Positions 7,959-15,309 of a DNA stretch of 18,631 nt are shown here, in pieces. Origin of the DNA: an uncultured Campylobacter sp. (GTDB taxonomy: Bacteria; Campylobacterota; Campylobacteria; Campylobacterales; Campylobacteraceae); NCBI RefSeq assembly GCF_938030685.1, contig NZ_CALHHX010000170.1, positions 1-18,631 on the forward strand, in the 5' to 3' direction. The position numbers and the translations under genes are program-made. Positions within the stretch are counted from its first letter, which is position 1; each line of letters starts with the position of its first letter. Below the pieces are notes generated by a model that had not been told where the DNA came from, did not search any database, and worked only from the letters and a program-made list of their open reading frames with translations.

Positions 7959-9098
7959 CTAAAATTTCTTGTAAATCAAATTTATCAAAATCATCGACGC
8001 GAGCGCCTCTATGAGCGAGGCGATGATCATCGCGAAGTATATCTCTTGCGAGATCGCGGCGGTGGAGTAAAAGAGCGTCGCCGTAGCGATGACGAGGGTT
8101 AGCGGCATAGATAGCGATAGCGCGAAAAGCGCCGCGCCTTTGCGGCCCAGGGTGCTTAAAAATGTAGCGCTCGCAAGCAGCCTGATGCCAAACATCAGCG
8201 CCGCTAGGCTTGCGGCAAAGCTCATCACTCCGGGCATAAGAAGCGCTTCTAGCTTGATCACCGCTCCAGTGTGTATGAAAAATATCGGCACCAAAAAGCC
8301 GAAGCCGAACGACGAAAGCTTTTCGATGAGGTCGTCCTTGTGAGAGAAAAAGGTCGGCAGAAAGGTGCCTGCGATGAAGGCGCCGATGACGACCTCAAGC
8401 CCCAAAAGCATTACTCCGGCGCAGATGAGGCAAAACAGCGCCATCGCAAATCGCACGTCCTTTTCGTTTTTGTCGTATTTAGGCATGATCACCGTTTTTA
8501 GCGCAGGGAACCACCAAAATAAAATTTCAAGCCCTTTAAAAACCGCTAGAGCGGCGACCGAAAAGCCCAAAAGCGCGCCGATATGAAGCGCCATCTCGAC
8601 GCCGAAGCCGTTTTTAAGGTAGATGCCGCCCACCGTGAGGGCGGCGATGCTGATGAGCTCGCCGATTACGCCCGCGGGCATTGCGAGATTGAGCCACGCT
8701 TGATCCTTACCGTACTCCTTATACAGCGCCGAAAGCAGCCCGACGCTCATCAGAGGCGCTGCGATGATAAGCATCTGCGGCAGTTCAAACACCCAAACCG
8801 CAAGCGCGCTTAGGATATAAAGCAGCGCCAAAAAGATTAGGATCAGCCGCAGAATTTTACGCGGCATCGCAAGCAGCGCGCGGAAATCCACCTCGCAGCC
8901 CGCCAAAAACATAAGGTAGCAAAAGCCGATCTGAGCGGCTAGATCGAAGGTCGCGCTTGGCGGCAAAAGCCCTAAATTTGCAGCTATAATGCCAAGCATA
9001 ATCTCCATGGGCGAGAGCGGAATTCGCGCAAGGCTCGCTAAAAAGGGCGAAGCAAAGATCAAAAACGATAGCGCGATTAGGACGTAAATTTCATTCAT
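7959..9098 (-). CDS. CPA2-type cation/proton antiporter
   Basis: A 379-residue polytopic inner-membrane protein with roughly 11-12 hydrophobic spans and no soluble C-terminal domain, which is the usual length for a stand-alone monovalent cation/proton-2 (CPA2) transporter. Residues 61-73, YLMFLAGCEVDFR, match the family's FxxGxExD signature in an early helix. LMSVGLLSALYKEYG at 116-130 aligns with the ALSSTA-type helix, and AGVIGELISIAAL at 142-154 aligns with the helix that usually carries the ion-binding Asp-Asp or Asn-Asp pair. Here that pair reads Gly146-Glu147. Cation specificity cannot be read from sequence. The start ATG is inside the 3' end of the 36-codon ORF (8-base overlap), implying translational coupling. 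It is the last gene of the dcd-topA unit and converges with the AT-rich orphan. Confidence 0.87.
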   Translation of the reverse strand: MNEIYVLIALSFLIFASPFLASLARIPLSPMEIMLGIIAANLGLLPPSATFDLAAQIGFCYLMFLAGCEVDFRALLAMPRKILRLILIFLALLYILSALAVWVFELPQMLIIAAPLMSVGLLSALYKEYGKDQAWLNLAMPAGVIGELISIAALTVGGIYLKNGFGVEMALHIGALLGFSVAALAVFKGLEILFWWFPALKTVIMPKYDKNEKDVRFAMALFCLICAGVMLLGLEVVIGAFIAGTFLPTFFSHKDDLIEKLSSFGFGFLVPIFFIHTGAVIKLEALLMPGVMSFAASLAALMFGIRLLASATFLSTLGRKGAALFALSLSMPLTLVIATATLFYSTAAISQEIYFAMIIASLIEALASMILINLIYKKF

Positions 9099-9201
9099 AT
9101 GCTTTAGCCTCGCATCCTTTTAGATTTTCTCCGCACTGCTTTAGAATTTTTTCGCATCTTTCTAGCATTTTCTCTGGCTGCCCAGGGGCTTTTCGTATCA
9201 T
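9091..9201 (-). CDS. Small ORF with three Leu/Cys heptads (36 aa)
   Basis: A short ORF not resembling anything I know. Its ATG (9201-9199) follows a strong AAAGGAAG site by 7 bases and starts one base after the displaced stop (9205-9203) of the metallophosphoesterase C-terminus. Its TGA overlaps the antiporter start by 8 bases. It begins MIRKAPGQP. Residues 10-16 (EKMLERC) and 17-23 (EKILKQC) are a tandem repeat, and 24-30 is a weaker third copy ending NLKGC; at DNA level these are three 21-base units (9174-9154, 9153-9133, 9132-9112). Leu13, Cys16, Leu20, Cys23, Leu27 and Cys30 alternate by 3 and 4, the a/d pattern of a coiled coil with Cys at every d position. No signal peptide or membrane span is visible. 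Expression is inferred only from context; it could serve merely as a coupling leader for the antiporter. Confidence 0.6.
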   Translation of the reverse strand: MIRKAPGQPEKMLERCEKILKQCGENLKGCEAKAYE

Positions 9202-9202
9202 T

Positions 9203-10919
9203 TTAAGACTTCCTTTCGGTCGCTTTATAGTTCTTTGCGCTGCGAACGGAGACGAGATGCGCGCAATTTTCGCTCTTGCACCACAACACAGGCAAATCGA
9301 AAAGCCGCTTTTTGCGCCCGCAAATCTCGCCCGGATTTAGCACGAGCGCGCCGTAAATTTAAATTTTGCGCCGCTAAAGTGTTTTGATTCACTGCCATGT
9401 GGCAATAACCCACCGCCGCACATTGCCGATATGCCACCGTAGCGTTTTTATCTATCGATACATCGCGCCAATCCGTCACTGCGGCGTTTCGATTTTTCAT
9501 CGCACTGTTTTGGTGCGCCGGTGTGCTGTGGCAATCTGCCGTTACGCTGCGATCATTTGCCGGTGTGCCGTTTTTTGATATACCCCGCTTATCAGCAAGC
9601 CCTTTCGATTCGTCGCTGCCGTATCGTCGGTAATCCATCGATGTGACATAGTGATCCGCTACCGCAGTGAAAAAACTAGTGCGATCGTAAATTTTAATAT
9701 ATCTGAGTGGCGTTTTGCAGCCCTCTCTCGCGGAGTTTGGCGGTAGGACGAAATTTTGCGATGAGGCGGAGTTTTGCGAGGAGGTAAAATTCTGAGGCAG
9801 CACGGAATTTGGAAGAGAAGCGGATTTTGCGCTCGGTGCCGTGAGGATAGAGCTTTGATATGCCGCCGCAAAGTTTAAATCCTGCGTGGCTTGAGCTGCG
9901 GAATTAGAATTTTGAACGGAATTCCCGCTGAGATTTTGGATAGAATTCTTACTGCTGCGTAGCGTAGATTTTAGATTGGGTGCGGCGAAGCTCGGAGAGA
10001 AATTTTTGCTCGAGATAAGAGCGCCTGGAATTTGATTAAGGATTGCGGGCGCAGAATTTTCGCTTTGGCTTCGGTCGGAATTTTTGCCGCAATAAAGGGT
10101 AAAATTTTGTGCGTCGTAGCTCGAGCTTATCGTAATAAAGCCTCGATGCGCCGCCGTCAGGTAATTTTTATCTACGACGGGATTTACAGCCCCTATTTTT
10201 GTGACGGGGCTTTGATATGCCATGCCGCTTGCGACTCGTATCGGCGTAGAATTTCGCGTAGCGCCCGAGTGCAGGTTTATGTCTAAATCTGCGGCGGAGA
10301 AATTTGATTTAGAATTTCGGACGGAATTTTTGCCTTCGTCGTTTGCGTCTGAGCCTGAACTTACAGTCAAATTTAAGCTCACGCTCAGTGCGGTTAAATT
10401 TATTACGTGATCCGCTACTTTAGAATTTGCGATTAAAATTTCCCCGCGATCTGTCCTACAGCTTGAGCCTAAAATTTCTCTGCGATTTGCTTCGTCGCTT
10501 AAGCTTAAATTTTTAGCTAGGCTCGCGCTGGAATTCCTGCGAGAATCTACCACGCGATCCGCACCCGCACCTAAATCCGCGTCTAAATTTAATCCGTCTG
10601 CTTCATTTTGCGCCGCGGGTTCTTCGTCAAAGAGATAAAACGGATGGTGCATGATTTTTAGTCGCAGCCCAGCAAACTTCGTGCAAAAAGGCTCATCGTG
10701 CAGGTTGAAGTCATTTTTTAGCTCCGCAAGCGCTTCGTCGTTGTTCCCTAAAACCGCGAAGTAGGGCTTGCCGCTTTGTCGCAAAAGCCGCAGCGTCTCG
10801 CTCTCGACGATGCCCTCTGCGTGCACGAGCAGACCCGCTCCGCGCGCGAGCAGCCACTCTATGGCGCTGGCAGCGACCTTTGTTTCGCGATTAGAGTCCG
10901 AAATGGCGCCTATTATCAA
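9203..10919 (-). pseudogene. Decayed YfcE-type metallophosphoesterase with a large repeat-rich insert and a frameshift
   Basis: Residues 1-100 match YfcE/MJ0936-like phosphodiesterases: start IIGAISDS, then LLVHA, VLGNNDEAL and KIMHHPFYLF. Family metal ligands are damaged: the Asp-x-His motif reads DSN (9-10), and the HAGD motif reads HAEG (33-36). GNND (58-61) and the HHP site (91-93) remain. After about residue 103 comes some 410 residues of Asn/Ser/Ala-rich repeat-like sequence in place of the roughly 50 residues expected. No GHTH motif is present; GYCH at 504-507 may be a relic. The real C-terminus, reading LVLNPGEICGRKKRLFDL and onward, is in another frame (9355-9203), while the long frame runs instead to a TAA at 9225. 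The start is a TTG overlapping the topA stop (TTGA). Sequence shows decay; whether the 564-residue frame is translated is unknown. Confidence 0.8.
9381..10610 (-). repeat. Asn/Ser-rich minisatellite-like insert within the phosphoesterase frame
   Basis: Read in the long - strand frame, this stretch shows several short periodicities. NS/NF dipeptides recur exactly every 6 codons at residues 371, 377, 383, 389 and 395 (nt 9809-9732, 18-base unit). Asn recurs every 4 codons at residues 325, 329, 333 and 337 (nt 9950-9900). A looser array of A-A-V-like triplets lies at 479, 493, 501 and 508. The first half is dominated by NL-[ST] steps such as NLSLS and NLTVSS. The frame stays open for about 410 codons, and most AATTT words sit in the phase AAT-TTx. 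No protein family is recognisable. Confidence 0.65.
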
Positions 10920-13147
10920 TCGATCTCTTCTTTAAACTTGCACTGCGGACACTCGGCGAAGTTGCCTTTTTTCAGCTCTTTGCGGAGCATGTATGAGTTG
11001 CCGCACTGCGGGCATGCGCGCGCGATCGGTGCGTAGTTGCTCACAAAGTTGCATTTAGGGTAGTTCGTGCAGCCGTAGAATTTGCCGCGTCTGGAGAAGC
11101 GCTCGACGATCTCGCCCGTGCCGCAGCTCGGGCACTTAACGCCGGTGGAGAGCAGCGGCTTTTTCTCTTTTGCCGCGCCTTCGATTTTACGCGAGTATTT
11201 GCACTTCGGATAGCCCTCGCAAGCGATAAACTCGCCGTATCTACCCTTGCGCTTGATCAAATTTTTACCGCACTGCGGGCATTTTTCATCTAGCACTTCG
11301 GGCGCCTCCTTCTCCTCGCTCGCCTCCTCGGCGCTGGCGTCCGCGTTACGCGAGTATTTGCATTTCGGATAGTTCGAGCAAGCGATGAACTTGCCGAATC
11401 TGCCCTGGCGCCTAAGTAGCTCGCCGCCGCAGTTCGGGCAGGTCTCGCCGATCTTTTCGACTAGCTTTTGGCTTGCGATCGAGGTTTTTCCTTTGGCGAT
11501 CTCGTCCATAAAAGGGTAGTAAAAATCTGCCAAAATTTGCTGCCAGTCCGCTTTGTTTTCGGCGATGTCGTCGAGCTTCTCTTCCATTTTGGAGGTAAAC
11601 TCGCTATCGACGATATTTTTAAAATTTTGCTCCAGCATCTCGGTGATTTTAAAGGCGATCTCGCTCGGCATCAGGTGCTTTTGCTCGATATTTACGTAGT
11701 TGCGCGCCGTAAGCAGCGAGATGGTAGGCGCATAAGTTGAGGGCCTGCCGATGCCGAGGCTTTCGAGCTTTTTGATGAGGCTAGCTTCCGAATAGCGCGC
11801 CGGCGGCTCGGTGAAATGCTGCTGCGAGCTTAGGCTTTGCAGGCTCATCGCATCGCCCGCGCTAAGGCTCGGTAAAATTTTATCCTTATCCAGATCGCCG
11901 TAAGCCTTGTAAAATCCGTCAAATTCCACCTTACGCCCGCTGATCTTAAATGCGCCCGCTTCGCCGCGTACGATGATCGTTTGGATCTGCGAGACGCTAG
12001 GGCTCATCTGCGAGGCTACGAAGCGGTTGTAGATGAGCGCGTAAAGGCGGTACTCGTCGCGAGGCAGGATTTTTTGCGCGAGCTCGGGGGTAAGCTTTAG
12101 ATCGGTAGGCCTTATCGCTTCGTGCGCTTCCTGCGCGCCTTTACTTTTGGTGGTGTATAAATTCGCGCTTTTGGGCAGATATTTTTCGCCGAAGCGCTGC
12201 TCGATCAGCTCGCGAGCCGCCGCGATCGCTTCTTTGGCGATATTTAGCGAGTCGGTTCGCATGTAGGTGATCGCGCCGCCGTTTTTGGTATTAACCCCCT
12301 CGTAAAGGCTCTGCGCGAGGCTCATCGTCTTGCGTGGATTAAAGCCCAGAGCCGTGCTCGCCGCCTGCTGCAGTGTCGAGGTCATAAACGGCGGGTAGGG
12401 GTTTGTTTTGCGCGATTTGCTCTCGATACTCTCTACGCTAAATTTGTCTTTTTGCAGCACCGAGACGATCTCGCTAGCCTGCGCCGCGTTTTTGATCGAG
12501 AGCTTTTCCATTTTTTCGCCGCGAAATTCCACGAGTTCGGCTTCCAAATCCTTTTTAAAAACCGCGTCAATGCTGTGGAATTCTACCGGCTTGAAATTTA
12601 AAATTTCGCGCTCGCGATCGACGACGATCTTGAGTGCGGCGCTTTGGACGCGACCCGCGCTCAAGCCGCGCTGGATCTTTAAATTTAAAAGCGGACTTAG
12701 CTTGTAGCCCACGATGCGATCGAGCAGGCGGCGCGCTTGTTGAGCGTTTACGCTTGCGATATTGAGCTTGCGCGGCGAACTTAGCGCGTTTGAGATCGCG
12801 CTTTTGGTGATCTCATGAAACACGATGCGCGGCAACTCCTGCGCCTGCTTGCCGATCGAAGCGGCGATATGATAGGCGATCGCCTCGCCCTCGCGGTCCT
12901 CGTCCGTCGCGAGGTAAATTTGATCCGCCTTTTTGGCGAGCGTCTTTATCTGCTTTACGATCTGATCGTGATCGGCGCTGATTTCATATTCGGGCTCGAA
13001 GCTTTTATCTTTGATTTTAATGCCGAATTTTTTCTGCGGCAGATCGCGGATATGGCCTTTAGACGCGATTACGTCGTAATCGGCGCCTAAGAAATTTTTG
13101 ATAGTTTTGGCTTTTGCGGGGGATTCTACGATGATTAAATTTTTCAT
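10916..13147 (-). CDS. topA: DNA topoisomerase I (type IA)
   Basis: TopA relaxes negative supercoils by single-strand passage through a 5'-phosphotyrosine intermediate. The 743-residue protein begins with the Toprim domain (LIIVESPAKAKTIKNFLG at 4-21, TDEDREGEAI at 81-90 with the acidic metal-binding cluster). The catalytic Tyr is Tyr295 in ITYMRTDS. GRVQSAAL at 165-172 and GIGRPSTYAPTI at 465-476 are further type IA hallmarks. The C-terminus carries four zinc ribbons, opening at Cys570, Cys623, Cys672 and Cys712; the first three have the CxxC...CxNYPKC-like form, and the fourth is a shorter CPQC...CPQC pair. Gene length is normal. The ATG lies three bases after the dcd stop, and its TGA overlaps the TTG of the next gene, so it sits inside the dcd operon. 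Confidence 0.97.
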   Translation of the reverse strand: MKNLIIVESPAKAKTIKNFLGADYDVIASKGHIRDLPQKKFGIKIKDKSFEPEYEISADHDQIVKQIKTLAKKADQIYLATDEDREGEAIAYHIAASIGKQAQELPRIVFHEITKSAISNALSSPRKLNIASVNAQQARRLLDRIVGYKLSPLLNLKIQRGLSAGRVQSAALKIVVDREREILNFKPVEFHSIDAVFKKDLEAELVEFRGEKMEKLSIKNAAQASEIVSVLQKDKFSVESIESKSRKTNPYPPFMTSTLQQAASTALGFNPRKTMSLAQSLYEGVNTKNGGAITYMRTDSLNIAKEAIAAARELIEQRFGEKYLPKSANLYTTKSKGAQEAHEAIRPTDLKLTPELAQKILPRDEYRLYALIYNRFVASQMSPSVSQIQTIIVRGEAGAFKISGRKVEFDGFYKAYGDLDKDKILPSLSAGDAMSLQSLSSQQHFTEPPARYSEASLIKKLESLGIGRPSTYAPTISLLTARNYVNIEQKHLMPSEIAFKITEMLEQNFKNIVDSEFTSKMEEKLDDIAENKADWQQILADFYYPFMDEIAKGKTSIASQKLVEKIGETCPNCGGELLRRQGRFGKFIACSNYPKCKYSRNADASAEEASEEKEAPEVLDEKCPQCGKNLIKRKGRYGEFIACEGYPKCKYSRKIEGAAKEKKPLLSTGVKCPSCGTGEIVERFSRRGKFYGCTNYPKCNFVSNYAPIARACPQCGNSYMLRKELKKGNFAECPQCKFKEEID

Positions 13148-13150
13148 TGC

Positions 13151-13714
13151 TTAATCCTTTAGAATTCTAGGCAGCGTGATGCCCTTTTGGCTTTGGTACT
13201 TGCCCTTTTTGTCGCAGTAGCTCACCTCGCACGGCTCGTCCCCTTGCAGAAACAAAACCTGCGCGATGCCTTCATTCGCGTAAATTTTTGCAGGCAGCGG
13301 CGTGGTGTTGGAAATTTCAATCGTGATATGCCCTTCAAAGCCCGGCTCAAAGGGCGTTACGTTTACGATGATGCCGCAGCGCGCGTAGGTGCTTTTACCG
13401 AGGCAGATCGCAAGCACGTCGCGCGGCATTTTGAAGTATTCTATAGTGCGAGCTAGCGCGAAGGAATTCGGCGGCACGATGCAGATGTCGCCCTCAAAGT
13501 CCACGACGTTTTTTGCGTCGAAATTTTTAGGATCGACGACTGTTCCGCCGACGTTTGTAAAAATTTTAAATTCGCGCGCTACGCGTATGTCGTATCCGTA
13601 GCTCGAAAGTCCGTAGCTAACGACGCCGCGGCCGATATTTTCCTCGCAAAAGGGCGCTATCATATCGTGCTGCTGCGACATCTGCCTGATCCATTTATCG
13701 CTTTTTAGTCCCAT
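13151..13714 (-). CDS. dcd: dCTP deaminase
   Basis: Dcd deaminates dCTP to dUTP, feeding thymidylate synthesis, as a cytoplasmic homotrimer. The 187-residue protein has the family core GLSSYGYDIRVA (35-46), the phosphate-binding GKSTYAR (106-112) and the beta-strand block ending EGHITIEISN (127-136), in which Glu133 corresponds to the catalytic Glu of the Escherichia coli enzyme. Nothing essential is missing. A GAAGGGAA ribosome site precedes the ATG. A perfect extended -10 element upstream (13759-13751) makes it the first gene of the dcd-topA-phosphoesterase-antiporter unit, which is otherwise packed with gaps of three bases or less. Monofunctional deaminase versus the bifunctional dCTP deaminase/dUTPase cannot be settled by eye. 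Confidence 0.95.
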   Translation of the reverse strand: MGLKSDKWIRQMSQQHDMIAPFCEENIGRGVVSYGLSSYGYDIRVAREFKIFTNVGGTVVDPKNFDAKNVVDFEGDICIVPPNSFALARTIEYFKMPRDVLAICLGKSTYARCGIIVNVTPFEPGFEGHITIEISNTTPLPAKIYANEGIAQVLFLQGDEPCEVSYCDKKGKYQSQKGITLPRILKD

Positions 13715-13743
13715 AAAATTCCCTTCAAATAATTAAAAAATTT

Positions 13744-13759
13744 TCCGCGCATTATAGCA
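13744..13759 (-). promoter_or_regulatory. Extended -10 promoter for the dcd-topA unit
   Basis: On the - strand 13759-13751 reads TGCTATAAT, a perfect TGn-TATAAT extended -10, about 37 bases before the dcd ATG. The A/T-rich sequence upstream, in place of a clear -35 box, is typical of Campylobacter sigma-70 promoters. Confidence 0.7.
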
Positions 13760-13786
13760 GCAAAATAAAATATAATAAAAATTTTA

Positions 13787-13834
13787 TGCTAGAATTTTGC
13801 TTAAATTATAAAAATTTTATCACTTTTTAAGGAG
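13787..13834 (+). promoter_or_regulatory. Promoter and ribosome site for the asparaginase gene
   Basis: TGCTAGAAT at 13787-13795 is an extended -10 (five of six matches to TATAAT), with a likely start site near 13802. TATAAT at 13771-13776 and TTATAA at 13807-13812 are alternatives. AAGGAG at 13829-13834 is the ribosome site, ending five bases before the ATG at 13840. The promoter diverges from that of dcd across a 125-base spacer. Confidence 0.5.
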
Positions 13835-13839
13835 CAATT

Positions 13840-14889
13840 ATGGTACTACTCAAGAAATTTGCGTTCATTACGTTTTTTATCGCGTTATCTTTGGCTGCTG
13901 CGAAGCCAAATATTTATATTTTAGCTACCGGCGGCACTATCGCGGGAAACAGTGCGAGTGCTACGGAGGGCAACTACACCGCAGGCTCCAAAGGCATAGA
14001 GGAGATATTATCGGCAGTGCCGCAGCTAGGGGATTTAGCCACGATTAAAAGCGAGCAAATTTCAAATATCGGCTCGCAGGAGATGAATGATGAAATTTGG
14101 CTCAAGCTTGCAAACCGCGTGAGCGAGCTGCTTACTAAAAACGGCGTCGATGGAGTCGTCATCATGCACGGAACCGATACGATGGAGGAGACGGCGTATT
14201 TTTTAAGCTTAGTCATAAAATCCAAAAAACCGATCGTTTTGGTGGGCGCGATGCGAAACGCCGATTCGATGAGCGCGGACGGCCCTTTGAATATCTATAA
14301 CGCCGTAAGCGTCGCGGCAGATAAAAACGCTCGCGAAAAGGGCGCTCTTGTAGTAATGAACGACGAAATCCACGCCGCGCGCGAGGTTACGAAAACAAAT
14401 ACTACTAACGTTGCGGCTTTTGCCTCGCCGAATTCCGGCAAGATCGGCACCGTAAATTATGGCGTCGTAAATTTTTATATGGCACCGCTTCGCAAACACA
14501 CCGTCGCAAGTGAGTTTAATATCAAGGACCTCAAAGCCTTGCCGCGCGTCGATATCATCTATGGACACGCGCAAGATAGTGGCGATTTGGTCGATGCAGC
14601 GGTGCAAAAGGGCGCTAAGGGCATTATCGTAGCGGGCGTAGGCAATGGAAATTTATATCCGGATCTGCAGGCTGCGCTTGCAAAAGCTAGCGAAGCGGGC
14701 GTGATCGTCGTGCGCTCAAGCCGCACGGGCAGCGGCTCAACTAGCGTTAGCTCGGAGGTGGACGACGCAAAACTTGGCTTTCTAACCGCAGATAATTTAA
14801 ATCCACAAAAGGCGCGCGTGCTGCTGATGTTAGCCCTTAGCAAAACGAGCGATAAAGCTAAAATTCAGAGCTTTTTTGCGACGCATTAA
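13840..14889 (+). CDS. ansB: Periplasmic type II L-asparaginase
   Basis: The enzyme hydrolyses L-asparagine to aspartate and ammonia in the periplasm, supplying aspartate that Campylobacter can convert to fumarate for respiration. The 349-residue protein starts with a signal peptide (MVLLKKFAFITFFIALSLAA) and the mature part begins near KPNIYILATGGTIAG. By alignment with the E. coli enzyme the nucleophile is Thr33; Tyr46 (NYT), Ser79 (GSQ), Thr112-Asp113 (HGTDTMEETAYFL) and Lys185 (VTKTNTT) complete the site. The closing segment LNPQKARVLL is also typical. Nothing is missing. The gene stands alone between divergent dcd and a 420-base spacer, and has its own promoter and good ribosome site. 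Confidence 0.94.
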   Translation: MVLLKKFAFITFFIALSLAAAKPNIYILATGGTIAGNSASATEGNYTAGSKGIEEILSAVPQLGDLATIKSEQISNIGSQEMNDEIWLKLANRVSELLTKNGVDGVVIMHGTDTMEETAYFLSLVIKSKKPIVLVGAMRNADSMSADGPLNIYNAVSVAADKNAREKGALVVMNDEIHAAREVTKTNTTNVAAFASPNSGKIGTVNYGVVNFYMAPLRKHTVASEFNIKDLKALPRVDIIYGHAQDSGDLVDAAVQKGAKGIIVAGVGNGNLYPDLQAALAKASEAGVIVVRSSRTGSGSTSVSSEVDDAKLGFLTADNLNPQKARVLLMLALSKTSDKAKIQSFFATH

Positions 14890-14912
14890 CGCATAGGGCT
14901 TCGCGCGGATAG

Positions 14913-15022
14913 AATTTCGGCGCGAGGTTTTAAAACAAAATTTCGGCGCGAAATTTTAAAGAAAAGTAAGGCGCAGGATTTTAATATGAGCTCGGAGGCG
15001 AAATTTTAAAGCAAGGCACGGA
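14913..15022. repeat. Four to five imperfect 25-26-base tandem units
   Basis: ATTTCGGCGCG starts at 14914 and again at 14940, 26 bases apart. GGCGC-purine-rich-ATTTTAA cores follow at about 14945, 14970 and 14997, and a more divergent copy at about 15015. The shared core is a GGCGCG block followed by AAATTTTAAA. Copies are degenerate, so the array is old or constrained only loosely. Confidence 0.5.
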
Positions 15023-15263
15023 ATTTTCGCGCTCGGGGCTTGGGCGTAGAATTTCGGTCGTAAAATTAAGTGCTAAATTTAAAGGATTTAAAATCATCCT
15101 GCGCTCTTACGGCAAAATTTCGTGTTTCGCTTGCGAAGTTCGAGCTTAAAATGGGCGAGGCAAATCTCGCTCCGTAAATCCTTAAAATCAGTCCGCAAAT
15201 TCTGTCGTAAATTTCGCTTTGCACTTCTTAAAAGTCCCTCAAAAATCCATTTAAAGAAACAAT

Positions 15264-15303
15264 TATAAAAATTTAGCTAAAATTTCGCAAATTTTTTCAG
15301 GAG
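15264..15303 (+). promoter_or_regulatory. Likely promoter and ribosome site for accB-accC
   Basis: Two candidate -10 boxes lie close together, TATAAA at 15264-15269 and TAAAAT at 15278-15283, in an A/T-rich run. AGGAG at 15299-15303 is the ribosome site for the ATG at 15310. The transcription start cannot be fixed by eye. Confidence 0.4.
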
Positions 15304-15309
15304 AAATTT

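Larger units (their letters stand above)
14890..15309. other. 420-base spacer with imperfect repeats, no gene seen
   Basis: No credible gene is visible. The left part carries imperfect tandem units (described separately), and a possible promoter and ribosome site lie before accB at the right end. A small stem, GCGAG/CTCGC around 15155-15170, is too weak to name. No clear terminator for the asparaginase gene was found. Confidence 0.5.

Noticed and set aside
9384..9578. His/Cys/Arg-rich + strand ORF opposite the phosphoesterase insert
   Set aside because: Its apparent repeats mirror those of the opposite strand, and it has no ribosome site; treated as a shadow of the repeat region.
9732..9809. 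18-base repeats as a CRISPR array
   Set aside because: Units are contiguous codon-multiple repeats without unique spacers, and no cas gene is present.
9381..10610. Many N-x-S/T sequons in the insert as possible N-glycosylation sites
   Set aside because: Campylobacter glycosylation prefers an acidic residue at -2, which I did not see consistently, and the frame has no signal peptide; the sequons follow from high Asn and Ser content.
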